The notes under the pieces are model-generated. The model made no database searches, had not been told where the DNA came from, and was given only the letters and a program-made list of their open reading frames with translations. 64,000 bases of DNA from contig BRKX01000018.1 in the NCBI GenBank assembly GCA_026008535.1, positions 14,392,088 through 14,456,087 on the forward strand, given 5' to 3'. The DNA comes from Perilla frutescens (Eukaryota; Streptophyta; Magnoliopsida; Lamiales; Lamiaceae). Position 1 is the first letter of the stretch. The number at the start of each line of letters is the position of its first letter. Positions 23,241 through 35,443 of the stretch are shown here, piece after piece. The position numbers and the translations under genes were made by a program.

Positions 23241-23660
23241 CAATACTGCTAAAATAGTTCACAGCAGTGCTAAACTAGTTTACAATAGTGCTAAAATACT
23301 TCACAGTAGTACTAAAGTACACACACACACAAACATATGCATATATAAAGTTTGCTGAATGATTTCTTAAATTGAATCTGGATATTTTATCAAACTATGA
23401 AGTACAATGCTTTATTTGAACTGAGAGGTTTTTTGTCATAAGATTTATTACAGAAGCATAAAAATGTTACAATAGATTTTGCAATGATAACAACAGTGCT
23501 AAATATAGTTCACAGCAGTGCTAAATACTTCACAGCAAAGAACAGCTTATCAACTTCACATAATTCACATAAGTGCTAAAGTAGATTACATAAGTGCTAA
23601 AATAGATTCAAGAAGTACTAAAATAGTTCACGTAGTGCTAAAAAACATGTTAACAAAAAT
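23230..23660 (-). repeat. AGTGCTAAA motif array, reverse half
   Basis: About ten further AGTGCTAAA(A/G)TA copies, the reverse complement of the left-half motif. Together with the 239-bp repeats, about 20 copies on this strand. Confidence 0.8.
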
Positions 23661-24308
23661 GATTTTCATAATACTCGTTTCTTATCACAATGCTGCATCC
23701 ATCGTGAAAAATACTCCATTAACGAGACATATTATGATACTCAATCTGTTAACTAAATTCACCATGCTAATAATTCATATTGTGATGCTAATAAGATCTA
23801 CATATATACAGAAAACCAAAAACACACAATATGAAGCATAAAAACGATGCTAATCGTGAGAAACTCAAAATAACAGCTTAATCAGCTTCCCCAACCTTAT
23901 CGAACAAGTCTAAAACAAACGGATAAAAAAAATCGCATCAAAACTACAGAATAAAGTTTTTTAACCGACATGTTCGTCAAATAACAACGAAGAACAAAAA
24001 CTCCAGCAAAAGATCGCGTGAACACCGATTAGGTTGAATAAATTTCAAAGAGAATCGACTGATATATACAAGGAATTTGATATATACAAGGAAAACGAAC
24101 TGCAGATCGAGAAGAGATTCATTCCAAATATAACATAATTCCTGAATTACTAAAATACCCTTGCTTCATTAAAAAGTCTAAAATATTACAATAATGCCAC
24201 CGCTTTTTTTTAAATTTAGATCTGATCTTGGCCGTTCAAATCAGATCAATCTGTGGTTGAGATTGGTTCTCGGTTCTCACATGGGGATGTGGTTCTCACA
24301 TGATCCCA

Positions 24309-24347
<39 letters not shown>

Positions 24348-24353
24348 TACTTT

Positions 24354-24840
24354 TAGAGTTGTAAATAAAAAGAGCCACTTGCGAGCTATTTGGAGCCCGA
24401 CTCGAAAAAAGCTCCTTCAAAATTTGTTCATTTTCTAAACGAGCCGAGCTCAAACCTCGAATCAATATCGATAAAATTATCAACTCGAACTCGAACAGAG
24501 TAGTATTTCGGCTCGGCTAGCTTGCGTACATGTTCGAGTTCGAGCTTAATCGAACATATTCATGAATATTATAAATTTAAACGAGTAAATTAAATAAGCC
24601 CTTTTTCTGTGCTCGAGTTCGAATATATAAATTAAACGAGCTTTTTTCGATTATTTGAGCTTAGGCTCGATTAGTAAATTTTCGAGCATTTCACGAGTCG
24701 AGCTCGAGCCAAATTCGAACATGACAAATATTTGTCGAGCTGAGCTTGAACAAGAGGAAAAAATCTCGAATCGAGCTTGAACTTGAATATTTCTTAATGA
24801 GCCAAACTCGAATATCAGGATTTTTGACTCCATTTGGTTC
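24354..24840. repeat. Region dense in CTCGA/TCGAG palindromes
   Basis: GCTCGA, TCGAGC, GAGCTCGAGC and related words recur about every 15-30 bp through roughly 480 bp. The start AGAGTTGTAAATAAAAAGAGCC resembles hAT-type MITEs with a TGTAAAT end. No coding frame survives. Repeats of this composition are common in plant genomes; a class is not assigned. Confidence 0.55.
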
Positions 24841-24885
24841 GTTTAAATCCTAATTACTTTAGAAAACTTCTCACATTTTAATTAA

Positions 24886-25670
24886 GACAAAAATCATATT
24901 TAGATCCCTGTACTTTCAAATTTTTCTTAATTAGGTCCTTATACTTTAATGGGGTAAAAGTAAGTCCTCCTACTTTCATTTAGGTAAAAACAAAGTCCTT
25001 TATAACTCAATTGTGTGCGCGTCAGTTACACACACTATTTTTTGATTTTTTTTTAAATTAAAAAAGATGAGCACGTGACATTGCAACACATCTTTGCTTT
25101 CAGCTATGTCTAAAAATGACAAATGCACATAATCTTCTCCTCCTGGCTCTAGCAACAATCAGCTTCTCTGAAAAAATCTCCAAAAATCAATTAACAATAT
25201 GAAGCCTCCAGTTTAATCCATTTGTCAATTTCATTCTCTTTTAATCTGGTGGATGAAGTTGTGCTATAAGGGAAAAATCAACAAAAAAATCAGTCCACCC
25301 AAACTAGATGAATGCAATTAGCGTGTATCTGGTGGGTGATGTTTATAAAAAATTATGTGAGCGATTTCTTTCATTCTCGTCGGAGGAGAAGACTAAGAAA
25401 AGTTCGCCGCTGCGCTCGTCGTGCAACATCCTTATCGCGGGCAACGTGACGATTTAATGTAGTTCAACTCCAGCGGCGGCGACAGATGAGGAGGAACAAG
25501 AAGAAAGACCGAGAAAACAAGGGAGGCATATTGATTTGAGAAAAATATTGCCTAGGTGGCAAGGATCCAATTCAGAACAAAAGTAGAGGGACTTCATTTT
25601 ACCCAATTAAAGTACAAAAATTCAATTCAGAAAATTTTAAAAGTACAGGAACTCATTTATGATTTTTGCC
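24886..25670. mobile_element. Mutator-like non-autonomous element with perfect 9-bp TSD
   Basis: The 785-bp element has inverted ends of about 95 bp: GACAAAAATCATATTTAGATC on the left and GGCAAAAATCATAAATGAG on the right strand, with CTGTACTTT and GGGTAAAA shared further in. TTTAATTAA flanks both sides (24877-24885, 25671-25679). The centre (25370-25510) is GC-richer, with a CGGCGGCGAC run and lysine/glutamate-like codons, which could be a captured host fragment (Pack-MULE). No full ORF. Confidence 0.88.
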
Positions 25671-25679
25671 TTTAATTAA

Positions 25680-26090
25680 CAAATCACCCTTTTCCTACCG
25701 ATCCTTGTATATAGATAGTCTTCTAGAATTTCTTCAATTCGTGCGTGCATAAAAAGAAAAGGCAGAATTTTCTTGGTGCAACAATGAAAAGAAAATTGGT
25801 TGTGTTCGATTAATAAATTGGGGAGTCAATTTTCATGAACGTGTATATAGTAATAGTTGGCTGCTGGTGCAACTTTCTTCGCATGCCACGTAGACTTTAC
25901 CAAAATATGGGACAAAAAGGTACCTACATTGGGGCCTACTGTGGAAATTACTTACTCTGTCCAATTGTATCCTATTTATGGTTTGAAATCTTGATTTGAT
26001 CACCGTTGAATTTAAACACCTAACACTTTAATCTAACATAATCAACACAATAATAAAATTATATAAACACAATATCTGGATCAATAATGC
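25680..26090. other. Intergenic DNA, nothing recognised
   Basis: AT-rich spacer between two small transposons. Confidence 0.6.
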
Positions 26091-26497
26091 TAGCTAGGCA
26101 GATTCTGACTAGCCAGAATATGATTTTTAATAATTAATAAATTGTATTATTAATAGATTAATTATGTTAATTATTAAATGTTATGTTTTTACTATATTGC
26201 CCTTCTGTCATGAAATTAGTGATTGTAATTGTCCCAAATAATATTGCTGATTTTTTGGGAAATATTTGATCGGTAATATTCATTAGAAGCGGATTTATTT
26301 TTGAACAGACATTAGAAGCGGATTTTTTTTTAGCCGACATTAGAAGCGGAAATTAATTGGAGGATTAGCCCTAATTATTATGGACGTCATTAATGTAAAT
26401 TTATTGAATAATTAGTGTTTTATTAATTAAATTAATTAATTATTAAAAATAATAAAAGATTCTGGCTAGTCAGAATCTGGCTGAAAATCACTACTCT
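26091..26497. mobile_element. MITE with palindromic GATTCTGACTAGCCAGAAT ends
   Basis: CAGATTCTGACTAGCCAGAAT occurs near the left end (about 26099-26119) and, inverted, near the right (about 26458-26480). In between, CATTAGAAGCGGA(T/A)(T/A) is repeated three times at 26281, 26310 and 26338. Superfamily unknown. Confidence 0.6.
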
Positions 26498-26997
26498 ATT
26501 TGGATTTCGGTTTGAATAATGGGTAAAGTTCGAGCATATCAATACTCAACTAAATATGATTTAAATTCAAAGTACAAGTGTATAACCTTATTCATGACAC
26601 ATAAAATCAAATCCTTGATCCAACCTATAAAAGAGTAAAGTTCACACAAAACACATTTATTAACTATTATAGATTTCAAGCTCCCTATTTAAAAAGGAAA
26701 GTTTAAGAATCATAGGCAGTACTTAAAAAAGAAAAAGAAAAGAAAAGAGCATTTAATTTAGAAAATAATTATTAAATTAATTATATATATATGTATATGT
26801 ATATATATAGGAGGTGGTTTTTGTGTAAACCACCCCTAAAGTGTAAACTATAAATCAATTTTCCACCACACATCCTTCAAAATTCAATGGTCCATATTTG
26901 GTCAATGGGGTGTGGCATTATTGTAAACAAAATGAACTTAAAAAAATGCGGTGACATTTTGGTAATTTTCACGTCAAGGTTAAAATTAAAAAAGAAA

Positions 26998-29029
26998 CAC
27001 TACAAAAAAAGATCAATCTAGCGACAGGAACTAGCGACGGGGCCGACACAGGTCGCCACTAGCGACGGGAATAGCGATGAGAAATCTTGTGACGGGGCTA
27101 GTAACGGGATTCCCTGTAGCTAGTTCTAGCGATGGGAAATCCCGTAGCTAAATTTTAAAATTTTAATATATCATTATTTTTATAAATCTAGCGACGGGGG
27201 TTCCCGTAATTACAACTTAGTGACGGGGCTAGCGACGGGAACCCCGTAGCTAGATTTTTTTTTTAATTTTTCAATTTTTTTAAAATTTTTTATTTATATT
27301 TAAATTTAATTTAATTATTTTTAAAATAATTAAATATGATTTCAATATATTCTAGTACAAATATTCTCCCTATTAAAATTATTTTTATATTTTTATTCAT
27401 TTATTTTAATTTTTGAAAAAATAATATCGCAACTATACACATTTATTAATATCACATCTTTAAATTTGTATTATTTCCTTATTAAATACAAATCTATACA
27501 AATTAGCTTTATTACTATTCTCATAAATAAACTAATTAGTATATTATTACATATTTAAAAAATGTATTAAGTTTAACATAATATTTATTATAGTTACTAC
27601 TACAAGATAAATCAATTATACATTAACAAACTAAAATATATACATATATATACACTAAATACCTAATAGTAAAAAAATCCAAACCTTCTTAAGTTTAATG
27701 AATTTTAGTTAATTATTTAAAAGTGTTCAATTTATCTTATATTGTCTCATTAGTAATAATAAATTTTTGTGACTAATATAATAGTTAAGTATCCATTATA
27801 TTTAATAAATAATAGTTCATATTTATTATTTTTAAATATTATTCATAATTAATTAATTAATTAATTTTTATCTAATTAATAATTAATTAAACTTTTAAAT
27901 AATAATTATTATTGTATTATAATTTTATATTATTTTACACTTAATATAGAATATAACATATAATTTATTAAAACTTAATAATTTAAACATACAAATTAGT
28001 TATCAGTATGATAAAAAATAATTTCTAATTAATATTCAAAATAATATAGTATATAATGGATTTTAATTTTTAATTATAAACTATAGTTATTTATTACGTA
28101 AGTAAAAATAATTTAATTCATCATGATATTTAGTATGAAACACAAAGTAAGACTATTTAACCACATTTTCACCATGATATATATATATATATATATAATT
28201 TTTAAAATAATTTAATTAAATTCTTTTATAATCTTTCTCCATATTAAATTTATATTAGAGATATAATTTTTGTATGCATGGATACTTAATAAGTATCACC
28301 TTAAATTATAGTTCTTATATACAGATATATAATACAATATAATATCAATATTATGTATATATATATATATATATATATTTGTGCACAAATAGATATAAAT
28401 ATATTAATAATAATATAACACTTTTAATTTATAGAGATAAAGAAAAATAAATTATGAAAAAATAATATAAGTATCTATATTGTTTAAGCTATCAATATAA
28501 CATCAATTGAACTTGCCCCAATAGATAAGTGCGTGGACCTCCTTTTAGGAGGTCACAAGTTCGAATCCTCTTAAGTGCATATTATACACAATTATTCTCG
28601 GGGGGCTTGGGCGCGGGCCTTTAAGAGCATATTATACACAATTATTCTCGGAGGGCTTGGGCGTGGGCCTTTCATCGAGCTAGATCAAGGGCTTATAAGC
28701 GGGCCGGGCCGATCAATAATTTCAAAATTTTAATTATATTTAGCGACGGGAAAATCCATCGCTAAGTAGAGACGAGATTTTCGTCAATAAATCCGTCGCC
28801 AATATCAGACGACGCCAGTTCTAGGCTACGGAGGTGGCGAAAAAAATTTCCGTCGCTAGCCCCGTTGCTAGAAGCTTAGCTACACCAGTTTTAGCTACGG
28901 AAATTTTTCCGTCGCTAGAAGACTTAGCGACGGGAAATCAAATTTCCGTCGCTAGAAGATTTAGCAACGGAAAATCATGGAGATTTAGCGACGGATTTTT
29001 CCGCCGCTAAAATGAGTTTTTTTGTAGTG
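26998..29029. mobile_element. Non-autonomous CACTA element, 2032 bp
   Basis: Perfect 13-bp inverted ends CACTACAAAAAAA are flanked by AAA on both sides (26995-26997, 29030-29032), the 3-bp duplication of CACTA transposons. Subterminal repeats TAGCGACGGG (left, 27020-27250) and the TCCGTCGCTA/TAGCGACGG family (right, 28740-29005) are dense. No transposase is present; the interior is AT-rich and holds a SINE-like unit. It interrupts element 3. Confidence 0.92.
28512..28720 (+). mobile_element. tRNA-derived SINE-like unit with duplicated tail
   Basis: TAGATAAGTGCGTGG resembles a pol III A box. AGTTCGAATCC at 28558-28568 is a good B box about 30 bp later. The following 50 bp is tandemly duplicated (28571-28620, 28621-28670; ATTATACACAATTATTCTCG in each). 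It does not fold as a complete tRNA. It is nested in the CACTA element. Confidence 0.5.
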
Positions 29030-29409
29030 AAATAAACCGAACTTTCAGGACGTGAGCTAACAGAGACACGATCATATGTTGACAAATATATAATCATATG
29101 CTAAATGAAGCATAATTACTTCATGCACAACACCTAAATTTAAATGCAAAATCATTTTTGTTATGAAATAATTAAATGGTGATTTTTATATGATCGGAAA
29201 TCTAGTCAAACATACTTTTTTAACAAAAAAATTAATTTAAAAAAATCTAACAGTGTACAAAGTTATGAAATAATTAAATGGTGATTTATATATGATTGGA
29301 AATCTAGTCAAATATACTTTTTTAACAAACAAATTAATTTTAAAAAAATCTAACCGTGGATAAAGTTATAGTTATTTAATTGAAGGTTGTTAGTTGTATT
29401 ATTTGGATT

Positions 29410-30005
29410 CAATCCACTAAATTAATGCTTTGTTAGCATCATATAATACATTCCATTAGCATACATAATGCTTTTATTAGCATACGACAATGCTAACATG
29501 AGAAAATAATGAAATTCAATAAAATTAAATTATTAAATCCTAAAATTGATGTGGTTATCCTTATAGCAATATAATTGATGCTATCAAAGTATCTATCATA
29601 TGCTAACGAAACATGTATAATTGAGATGAAAGTCATACAATGCTTATACATATTAAACACATGCACGATTCGTTTAGCGTATATAACTACACTGCATTAG
29701 CATTATTATAATATTTTCGTTAGCATATGTTAATCTTAACATTAACAATGCATTAACATTCTAATACAAAAAAAAACTAAATTTTAATGTATTTTTATGT
29801 TAATATAATTGATACTAATGAAACATTTGTCATATGCTAACGAAGCATATCCTAATTGAGATGGAATAAATCATTATAATAATATAATTGATGCCGAGAA
29901 ATACTTGTCATATACTAATGACGCATATCTAATAGTGATTGAATAAACATTTACATCAATATAATTGATGCTAACAAAATATTTATCGTATGCTAACGAA
30001 GTGTT
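29410..30005. repeat. TTAGCATA / TATGCTAAC motif cluster
   Basis: A dozen or so TTAGCATA-type words in both orientations, belonging to element 3. Confidence 0.6.
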
Positions 30006-30407
30006 TTGAGTTTGAATACGCATGAAAAATGAATCTTTTGTATTTTTCTTCCATTTTTTAGATGAACATATGCTTCACTGATCTTAGATGAATGAGGATT
30101 GAAAGATCTTTAATTTGATATATTATTTGCGTTAATCGGATAAAAAAACGAGCAAGTTATGATTGATTGAATTTTTTAAGAAATTTTTTAGATGCTGAGT
30201 AAGCATGACATTATTTTTATTCCCAAAAAACAGATGAAATTACCCTCACCGAAAAAAAAGGTAGCCAAAATTACAAAATTGCCACCGAATTTTTCTCATA
30301 ATCTTGGCCGTATATTATTTTAAATGGATAATGAGAGATTGGTTTATAGTTTACATTAGGGAATGGTTTACATTTGATCCATGCCATATACTATATATAT
30401 ATATATA

Positions 30408-30655
30408 GAGGATTGGGTTCACGTGAGAAAGGATCTTAATATGAGAAATAAGAAAAATGCTTATCGTATTGTTATTGATCAATTGTCATAATTTTATTGC
30501 TTAAACACTTTATTGTTTAATTGCTATAATTTCATTGCACATGTGGGACAAAATAATTATATAATAAAATTATACATATTAAGCGGCAAATTATAATAAG
30601 AAAAATATTTTTTCATTTCTCACACCAATAAATAATTTTCACCTGAACCAAAATC
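30408..30655. mobile_element. Short MITE next to the same TA tract
   Basis: Inverted ends: GATTGGGTTCACGTGAGAAA on the left and GATTTTGGTTCAGGTGAAAA on the right strand, with TGAGAAAT(A/G)A further in. About 248 bp, starting at the end of the (TA)n tract that closes element 3. Confidence 0.5.
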
Positions 30656-32924
30656 GTATGAAAAATGTTATCCTAAACACCTAATTATCTGATATGGACA
30701 TATGTGCATCTAGTATTATAAACGTTAAAATAATGACTCGCGTTATTTTACAATATTACCATTTTATCCAATAGGCAAAGTTGAAGTGTTTGAAGACCAT
30801 ATAATAAGGATATTATGGCCTAAGATTTAGAAAATGAAAAGTTGCGCATATATTGTAAGGACAGAAGAGGATGGACTCAGTGCAATTTAAAAAGTACAAG
30901 TGAATATCATGCAAGATTTTGATAACTCAAGAGGGTTTGATGCATTATAAATTTTAAATGGTGTGTGATCCTATCATTCCTTTGCATTGAATAATTTTTT
31001 AGCTCAATTATAATTTTCACTATCCATACCTTATCGGATTGTTAATGAGGATGACTACTGGGATTGAATGTTTTAAGTAATTATTGATATAGCTTATACA
31101 TGTTTTGGAGTATAAATAATAAAGTTGCACTTGATGTGGGTACGCAGTTTTAAACATTAATCAATTTGGCACCATGATCTAATTATTCAAAACATGGCAT
31201 CTCAATAATATCATGTTTTATTGTTTAAGAGTTTGAAACTTTAAACCTAAATAAATAATCATGAATAGCTCTTTATTTTATTCAACTACGACTTGTTTTG
31301 AAAATCCTACTACTTATCTTTGGATAGCGTTTTATATTAGTGGTATTTTGTTTTGAGAGTTGGTAAAATAAATCATACAATGAGATTTAATTCGTTTTTG
31401 AAAGTCAACTACAGGAGAAGTTATTATTGCCGTGGAACTCTTATCTTTTCCTATTCAAGTACTACAACTTGTTTGTTTATAGTTTATAGTTTATAGTTTA
31501 TAGTTTATACTGATTTCCACACTCTGATATTATCGATCATGTAACATATTTGATTTTGCATTATTAGGCTCTAGTAATCGAGTCAAATTGCGTATTATCA
31601 AGCTCAAATAAATATAATTTATTCATTATCAAGTAAAACTCGGAGTTAATTACCGAACACATCAAATTTCTTTCTCATTCACTATTAAATTAAGTTTCTT
31701 GTCAAAGTAGGAGTAATGAAAATAACTTTATTATAAAGTTATAATGCCATTTTTGAAGAAAAAGATCCGGTCTTGGACGGATTGAGTTAGCTTTCTAGGT
31801 TTCCCAACCAGTGCAAGTTTTTTTTTTTATAATTTATTTATTTCTCTGATTTCTTTAACCACATTTGAAATCTAATTCAATATAGCAATAATATTATCCA
31901 ACCTTTTGTAGTTATCATCCATTAAGTATAAAGTCCCTAACTTATAATTAACAACATGTGATCCAATAAATTGAGTGTGGCATGTGGAGGCTGAGGAGGA
32001 ATAAAATCATTAACATTTGTATTTGTTGTGTAAAACTGGATGATAGTCAAAATCTGTCAAATAATACCCTATAGATTATGAATTGGGTCAAATTTTGGAT
32101 TTATATGTATGCGGATCATTTGCCAGATTTTGAGCTATCTGATGATCTCAATTTGATAAAAACTCATTTGAACTAGATTAGAGAGACTTGTTAACATAAT
32201 GACTTAACGAGTCAAATAAAATAGGAAATACAAAATTATTAGTTTGACCTTAGCTTATATTTTTATATTTTAATTATTGATGAGCATATATATTAATATT
32301 AGCGATCGAATTAGCCTTATCCGTTATAACAAAATAATGGATATATATATATATATATATATTGTAGAATAGAATAAAATAAAATAAAATCTCTAAGGAA
32401 CGGATGAAAATATGAATTAAATGTATATTGACGAAGCTCGTTCACACTCAATTAGCATCGAATAAACTCATAAACCTATGAGGCTCGAACTAGACTTAAT
32501 TAATAATATATGAGTAAAGGTTGATATATCATATTCCTATATATTGATTAGGTTCGCCCACAATTTAACTAAACGGTATAACTGCAGCATGCAAAATACT
32601 TTTTGAATTTGACATCTTAGTTGAATTGACTCTTGGATAGCTTGGATAAATTTTATATATTCAATAATGTCAATTTCGATTGCAAGACCTCATATTTGAT
32701 TCTCATTTTTTGGTGGGCCAGAAAACAATTAAACACCTTGATACACACTAGTTTCAACACAGTGGATCTCTACGTTGTCGTCACATCAAATTAGTTTTTG
32801 CTAAATGTTTTTCAAACAACTTGGAGATGATGACCCCTCTTGCTCTTGCACCCAGAGGATAGGGCCTCTTTATAAAATTGCTCGATTGAGGACATATCAC
32901 CATTACATTTTGGACGTCCTCTCG
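30656..32924. other. AT-rich intergenic DNA
   Basis: No gene found. It contains an AGTTTAT tandem repeat (about 31478-31509) and a (TA)n tract (about 32341-32362) followed by AAAATAAAAT repeats. Confidence 0.6.
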
Positions 32925-33011
32925 GTGACGCTCAAATGGTGAAAACCTTTGTGTAAAAGTCGAGACGTTTTGAATTCAAGATCCGCCCCTTTCCCAACTA
33001 AAAAAAAAAAC
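32925..33011 (+). mobile_element. Probable tRNA-derived SINE fragment
   Basis: GACGCTCAAATGGTG resembles box A, TTTGAATTCAAGATCC is a degenerate box B, and the unit ends in a ten-base A-tail. Confidence 0.4.
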
Positions 33012-35443
33012 TGTTATATAATATGATTTGAACTACTGACAATCTTCTCGTACTCAAATCCAAACCTGCATACTAGACCATCTTGATTGGCCAGAATTAA
33101 GATTTTACACTTGATAAAATTTCATTTGCGAAAATAAATAGTGTTACAATGTCAATAAATTGTCTTTCGGTTTTTTATGATTCGCACTTGATTATATAAA
33201 ACAAATCTGAATAAATTGATAATTTCCCTGAATTAATTACCAAATAGATTTATAACGGGATAATCATGGGCTCATTCTTGGCACAAATCATAACCTTTTT
33301 CTATTCAACCGGTCTGGGCCGTAAAATAGGGTCACTGAGGCCCATATACATATACTTTTTTAATTAAAAAAAATAGTGAAAGACTAAATTAACCAAAGAT
33401 CATTTGCAGTCAAGTTTGATTTTGAAGATCTAAATGTAAGAGAGTTTACAAAGATATCCTCGAATATGAGTTTTTTTTTAATCCGTATCTTGATCCGTCT
33501 TATGAATTTTAATCGTGTTAAATTCATAAGACGTTTTGACATAAGTTTTTGTCAATGGGGAAAAACATATGTACTCTCTTCCTAGTGTATTCTTGAGTGA
33601 CTCTTTAAGTTGCTGAATTTATACCCTTCCTTATATTTGCTTGACTAAATAAATAAATTGCAAACATGATCCAAATCATAAAGGCCCAAGTTTCTTTTGA
33701 ATCCCAACTCCAATGGAATCACCATGCCTCATTAGCCCATACTGCTTAAGAAAGAAAAAAAAAAGAAAAAAGAAAAAAGAAAAAAGAATATCGTTAATAG
33801 CCCAGTTTAGATTGGTTGTTTCATTCGCTTGACAAATAATGAGTAAAATAAACAAATCACAAAAAAAAAAACACTTAAAATCGTATCCACTATTACTCAA
33901 TTTAAGCTTTGGTTAAAAAAAAACCCCTTCAATATAATGAAACTAACAATGAAAAATCAAGTTTAACTTCTAGAAATTCAAAGCATAATCTATAAATATT
34001 GATTCAATTTCATTTTATTGATTTTTATTTTCTTAATCTGAAACCATTTTGAATTGTGTTTGGTTCGATCAGTTTGGTTAATTTTTAACAATCTCTTAAT
34101 GTGTGTGCTCTTCATGCAAGAGATTAATTTTTACCAGATTTCTCCCAAACCTCCTCACATCGACAAAGAGCTAGGTGCAAAATGATGTTGGTGTGATTGG
34201 TATGATGGGTGAAATACTGGGCTTTTTTTTTTTTTTTTTGAATTTTAATCTCTACTAAGACAATGTTTGTAAGTCGAGTATGTAACACAAAATTTGTCTA
34301 GTGCGTCAATTTATTTCTCATACATACATAATATCTACTAAAACAAAGTCCATTGTAAAGGAAGATGTACCATAATCAATAAAACTATAATTATTAAATA
34401 TATAAATGAGTTTCTAAATCTTACATATTTTTTTCTAGAAACCTTTTGAATTGTATTATATACTAGTAATCATATTCTATTTTATTTATTTATAGTAGAA
34501 AAAAAGGAGAAGAATACATTTTGAACCTAAAACATCTTTCTTTTATACATGAGTGTTCATCGCTCGGATGTCGGGGATGACCAACCATATTTTAGTATCT
34601 TCATCTTCCTGTATATGAATTATACAAAGGGGTCGGGTTGGATGATAGTTACATAGGAAGAGCAGGTAGACAATGAAAGTGCGACAATCATTTCCCTATC
34701 ATAAGTTACTTTCAAATAAAATAAAAAATAAAATAATATACATACATGAATCGAGTACAACCTTTTTTGCAGAAGGTGCATGATTTTGTTATTTTTCCAA
34801 ATTTGAAATCATGACATTTCTCCATCATATGGAGACATTCTCCCACCTCCGCCGCTTCATGTAATCATATCTTTGTATTCTTGATGAGTCAAAGCAATGA
34901 TGCAACACTGCCAAAAGATTTTAAATAAATTAAAAGTGGCATTGTCATTGCACATATTTTTTGTTACAATTTATTAATTAATATGAATAGCTACTAACAC
35001 AGGTCAAAAGTAATAATCTTTGATGATTTATATTAATTATTAGTAGGTGATTTGTTTGCATAGATAATATTGTTTATGGAAAGGTGTTGAAGAAATCTTT
35101 GTGGCTAGTGAGTAATTACACACCTTCTCCCCATATCTCTTAAATCTTTTTTGAGCACATCATTTAGTTTGTATCTCAGATCACTTTTCTTTTATATGTG
35201 TAATGTAATATGTTCCTCATCATCAAAAACCTACTATGGTCCCAGTTTCCAGGTGCTAATGGAGATTGTGGGATTAAATTACATTATAAAATAAGGATAA
35301 CAAAATAAATTGCTTCCATAATGAGCCTATAGTTGGAACTTTTTCTCTTTTCATACTCACTAACATTGGGACTAAAAAGTTCTTCCTCATACCTAATTCA
35401 TCATGTAGCTATATATATCGACATTTCAAAAGTCCCGTTAATA
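33012..35443. other. Intergenic DNA, no gene recognised
   Basis: AT-rich, with homopolymer runs near 33755-33785 (GAAAAA repeats) and 34227-34240 (T). Nothing supports a coding region. Confidence 0.6.

Larger units (their letters stand above)
18992..24326. mobile_element. MULE-like element 2 with DUF1985-like exon and motif arrays
   Basis: A 5.3-kb unit lies between (TA)n tracts (18944-18991 and 24327-24347). Its ends are inverted repeats of about 110 bp, both containing GAGAACCGAGAACCAATCTC, then GATTTG(G/A)ACGGCCAAGATC, then GCATTATTGTAATATTTT. Inside, left to right: a 5' exon, two copies of a DUF1985-like exon, a minus-strand FAR1/MULE transposase remnant, a 239-bp tandem duplication and gypsy integrase scraps. 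TTTTAGCAC-type motifs fill the non-coding parts, plus orientation on the left and minus on the right. The transposase remnant argues for the Mutator superfamily. It is non-autonomous as seen. Confidence 0.75.
26810..30386. mobile_element. TA-microsatellite-targeted MULE-like element 3
   Basis: Inverted ends share TGTAAACCA, then CCCTAA, then GTAAACTATAAA(T/C)CAAT. Both sides are bounded by (TA)n. GTGGCATTATTGTAA on the left and its inverted counterpart (ACAAAATTGCCACC) on the right match the subterminal motif of elements 1 and 2. A CACTA element (26998-29029) is inserted near the left end; without it the unit is about 1.5 kb. The remaining interior (29400-30000) has many TTAGCATA/TATGCTAA motifs, in mixed orientation here. 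No coding sequence. Confidence 0.65.

Noticed and set aside
28512..28575. tRNA gene
   Set aside because: Box B is good but no acceptor or anticodon stem can be drawn; fits a SINE head better.
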